A DNA stretch of 48,333 nt from Bryobacterales bacterium. Its GTDB lineage: Bacteria; Acidobacteriota; Terriglobia; Bryobacterales; Bryobacteraceae. Each line of letters begins with the position of its first letter. The first letter of the stretch is position 1. The stretch is from positions 1-48,333 of the forward strand of contig DAIDIH010000330.1 of assembly GCA_027459465.1 (NCBI GenBank). Reading direction: 5' to 3'. The notes below the pieces were generated by a model. It made no database searches. It saw only the letters and a program-made list of their open reading frames with translations, and was not told where the DNA came from. The position numbers and the translations under genes were made by a program. This document shows positions 46,641-48,333 of the stretch, in pieces.

Positions 46641-48333
46641 TCAGTATCCACCAGCCGAAGTCGCCGTCCGGCCCCTATCGGCCTCCGCCAGAGCCTGCGT
46701 CCCTATCATCCGCAAGCTCCGCAACAGCGCCGGCCAGTCCTCCAGGTGTGTCGCGAAAATATGTTCCACCGTCGCCCTCGTCCATTCCGGCACCAGCACG
46801 TTCAACTGCGCCGGCCGCAGATGCAGGTCGTCGGCGAGCGCCGCGTAGTACAATCCGCTCGACTCCCAGCTCTCGGCCAGAATCCGGCTCGAATATCCCA
46901 TCAGCGCCGGAAACGTCCGCAGGCTCAGCAACTGCGGTTCAAAAGAATTCGCCAGCGTCGGCTTCGGCGTCCCAAACGCCCGCGAAATCGCCTCCCGGTT
47001 CAACTGCCCCGGCGCTTCCTCGGCCTCCTGCCGGATCTCCACCGCCAGCTTCTCCCCCCGGCTCGCCTTCTCCCTGCTCATATCCTCGGCCATGAAATAC
47101 ATCTCCGAGGGCATCGTCTGCTCCAGCGCTCCCCGCGCGTTCCCTTCTTCCAGGTCCGCCTCAATGGTCGCCACCCGGACTGGCGCCGCGTACTTCCGCA
47201 GCTCCTCCAGCACTTCCTTCCGCCGCCCCGCATTCAGGCTCGCCTCGGCAAGCAGCGTCTCGCCGTATTCCATGTGCACCGATACCCAGTGCATCTGCAG
47301 CGGCGTCACCCGCCACCACCGCGGCACTGTCGCCCCAATCAGAATCTCCGGCACCAGGTCGCCCCAGATCAGAGCCTGCTCCCGCGACGGCACCAGAAAA
47401 TTCTGCTCGGCCTGCGCCAGTGCGTACGGCAACCCGGCAAGCGACCCCAGCAGCTTCCCGCCCGCGCTCGTCGGCCACCCGCTCGCCTGTACATCGGTCA
47501 TCTTCCACAGCGCACTCACGCCCTGCAGCCCCACGAAATCGTGGCTCCGCACGAACGCCGGATTCGTCAGCAGAAGCTCCGCGCCCGGCGGCGCATAGTA
47601 GGCGTAGTTCAATCCCACCAGCGTGTCCCGCAGAAACGGCGCCAGCAGCGCCCGCGGTTCGTCCCCCTTCTTGCCCGCGCCCCCCCGCTCCACAATCGCC
47701 CGCAGGTTCACCTTCCGCTCGTTTTCGATGTGCCGCTCGCTCCAATATCCGAACGCCAGCGCGTTCTTCTCCGGCGCGCTCAGCATCGCCCGCGGCAGAG
47801 GTATCTCCGAAATCCGGCTCTGCACCTTCGCAATCGCCGCCGTGTCTACCTTCTTGCCCTTTGCCAGCCCTTCCAATCCCGCTTCCAGTTTGAACAACGT
47901 GTCCAGCGGGATCAGCTTCTGCGCTTCGAACACGCGAATCAGGTTCTCCTGCATCGCCGTCTGCACATCCGCGTTCGCCCCGCCCGCTGTCCCGCCCGCC
48001 AGCAGGTCCACTATCCGGTCCTGCGCCGGCCCCTCTCCGCCTTGCGTGTTCTCGAGCAGCAGCTTCACCCCCGCTTCGCCCGCCGGAAACACGTCGCTCT
48101 CCGACGTGATGTCTTCAAACGGCTTCAGTATCCCCGCAAGCGTCCTATCCGCCGCCGCCGCCGGCAGCGACCCCTGCCGCAGGAAAATCTGCCACAGCCC
48201 GATCAACCCCTGCACCGTCCCACCCGCGTCGCTCCGCACCCCAGCATCCTTGATCGCTTCCACCGTTTGCGCCACGTCCAGAAACGACTCGATCGTCGCG
48301 TCGCTCAACTCCGGCGCTTCGGCAAGAATCGCA
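46641..48333 (-). CDS. Hypothetical protein, N-terminus beyond the window
   Basis: At least 563 residues are visible; the frame is open through the right edge, and the first in-window start (a TTG at 48308) is unlikely to be real because the frame continues smoothly upstream. The chain has no clear signal peptide, repeats or enzyme motif in view. It is rich in Ala, Leu and Glu, probably helical, with an aromatic middle (GLNYAYYAPPGAELLLTN and TVPRWWRVTPLQMHWVSVHMEYGE). I do not recognise the family. It runs into the VWA gene, 34 bp away, so the two may form one unit. Confidence 0.8.
   Translation of the reverse strand, partial: AILAEAPELSDATIESFLDVAQTVEAIKDAGVRSDAGGTVQGLIGLWQIFLRQGSLPAAAADRTLAGILKPFEDITSESDVFPAGEAGVKLLLENTQGGEGPAQDRIVDLLAGGTAGGANADVQTAMQENLIRVFEAQKLIPLDTLFKLEAGLEGLAKGKKVDTAAIAKVQSRISEIPLPRAMLSAPEKNALAFGYWSERHIENERKVNLRAIVERGGAGKKGDEPRALLAPFLRDTLVGLNYAYYAPPGAELLLTNPAFVRSHDFVGLQGVSALWKMTDVQASGWPTSAGGKLLGSLAGLPYALAQAEQNFLVPSREQALIWGDLVPEILIGATVPRWWRVTPLQMHWVSVHMEYGETLLAEASLNAGRRKEVLEELRKYAAPVRVATIEADLEEGNARGALEQTMPSEMYFMAEDMSREKASRGEKLAVEIRQEAEEAPGQLNREAISRAFGTPKPTLANSFEPQLLSLRTFPALMGYSSRILAESWESSGLYYAALADDLHLRPAQLNVLVPEWTRATVEHIFATHLEDWPALLRSLRMIGTQALAEADRGRTATSAGGY

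Overview
The window is GC-rich chromosomal DNA that looks like an Acidobacteriota genome, probably the Bryobacterales/Solibacter side. The clues are the DUF1501/DUF1800 pair, a VWA protein of the acidobacterial VWFA-related type, Tat-exported Gfo/Idh/MocA oxidoreductases, a TonB-dependent receptor with an N-terminal carboxypeptidase-regulatory-like domain, and secreted PD40 and NHL propeller proteins. This placement is an inference from gene content; no rRNA is present. Many genes in the + strand operons overlap by 4 bp (ATGA/GTGA), so true starts often differ from the longest open frame.

Positions 1-8.5 kb are a patchwork of core genes and integrated DNA. A tyrosine recombinase (212-1165), possibly truncated at its 5' end, lies directly beside the 3' part of a tRNA-Asp gene (1200-1249), which looks like the right end of an element extending beyond the left edge. 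A peroxide-defence unit follows: a PerR-type regulator with a palindromic box over its -10, then katG and a strong terminator. Next comes a compact island (4154-8496) bounded by a perfect 52-bp direct repeat of the 3' part of tRNA-Pro, with the intact tRNA-Pro(TGG) at 8446-8522. Its cargo is four minus-strand genes: a small DNA methyltransferase, a XhoI/PaeR7I-family restriction enzyme, a DUF262 protein and a HEPN-motif protein. It has no recombinase.

Positions 8.7-14.3 kb hold a five-gene operon that I read as a membrane sulfur-compound oxidoreductase: a Tat-exported molybdopterin subunit, a four-cluster ferredoxin subunit, a cytochrome b subunit fused to half of a YeeE/YedE transporter, the other YeeE/YedE half, and a membrane-anchored rhodanese-like protein without the usual catalytic cysteine. 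This is the most unusual gene arrangement in the window. An AsmA-like protein follows.

Positions 16-25.9 kb carry minus-strand genes (NHL propeller, secreted protein, coiled-coil protein, GH57 glycosidase), then a cobalamin riboswitch driving a TonB-dependent receptor, a Gfo/Idh/MocA protein and a small FtsB/DivIC-like protein. Positions 26-33.8 kb are a trehalose/alpha-glucan operon (treS fused to a degenerate maltokinase domain, treY, treZ), followed by an adenosine-specific kinase-family protein and a GT-C-like membrane protein. Positions 36-42.5 kb encode carbohydrate-related secreted enzymes: a GH29 fucosidase-like protein, and an SDR / Gfo-Idh / sugar-isomerase operon. The right end (42.5-48.3 kb) is minus-strand: DUF1501, DUF1800, a VWA protein, and a hypothetical protein cut by the window edge. 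I saw no CRISPR array, insertion sequence or rRNA.
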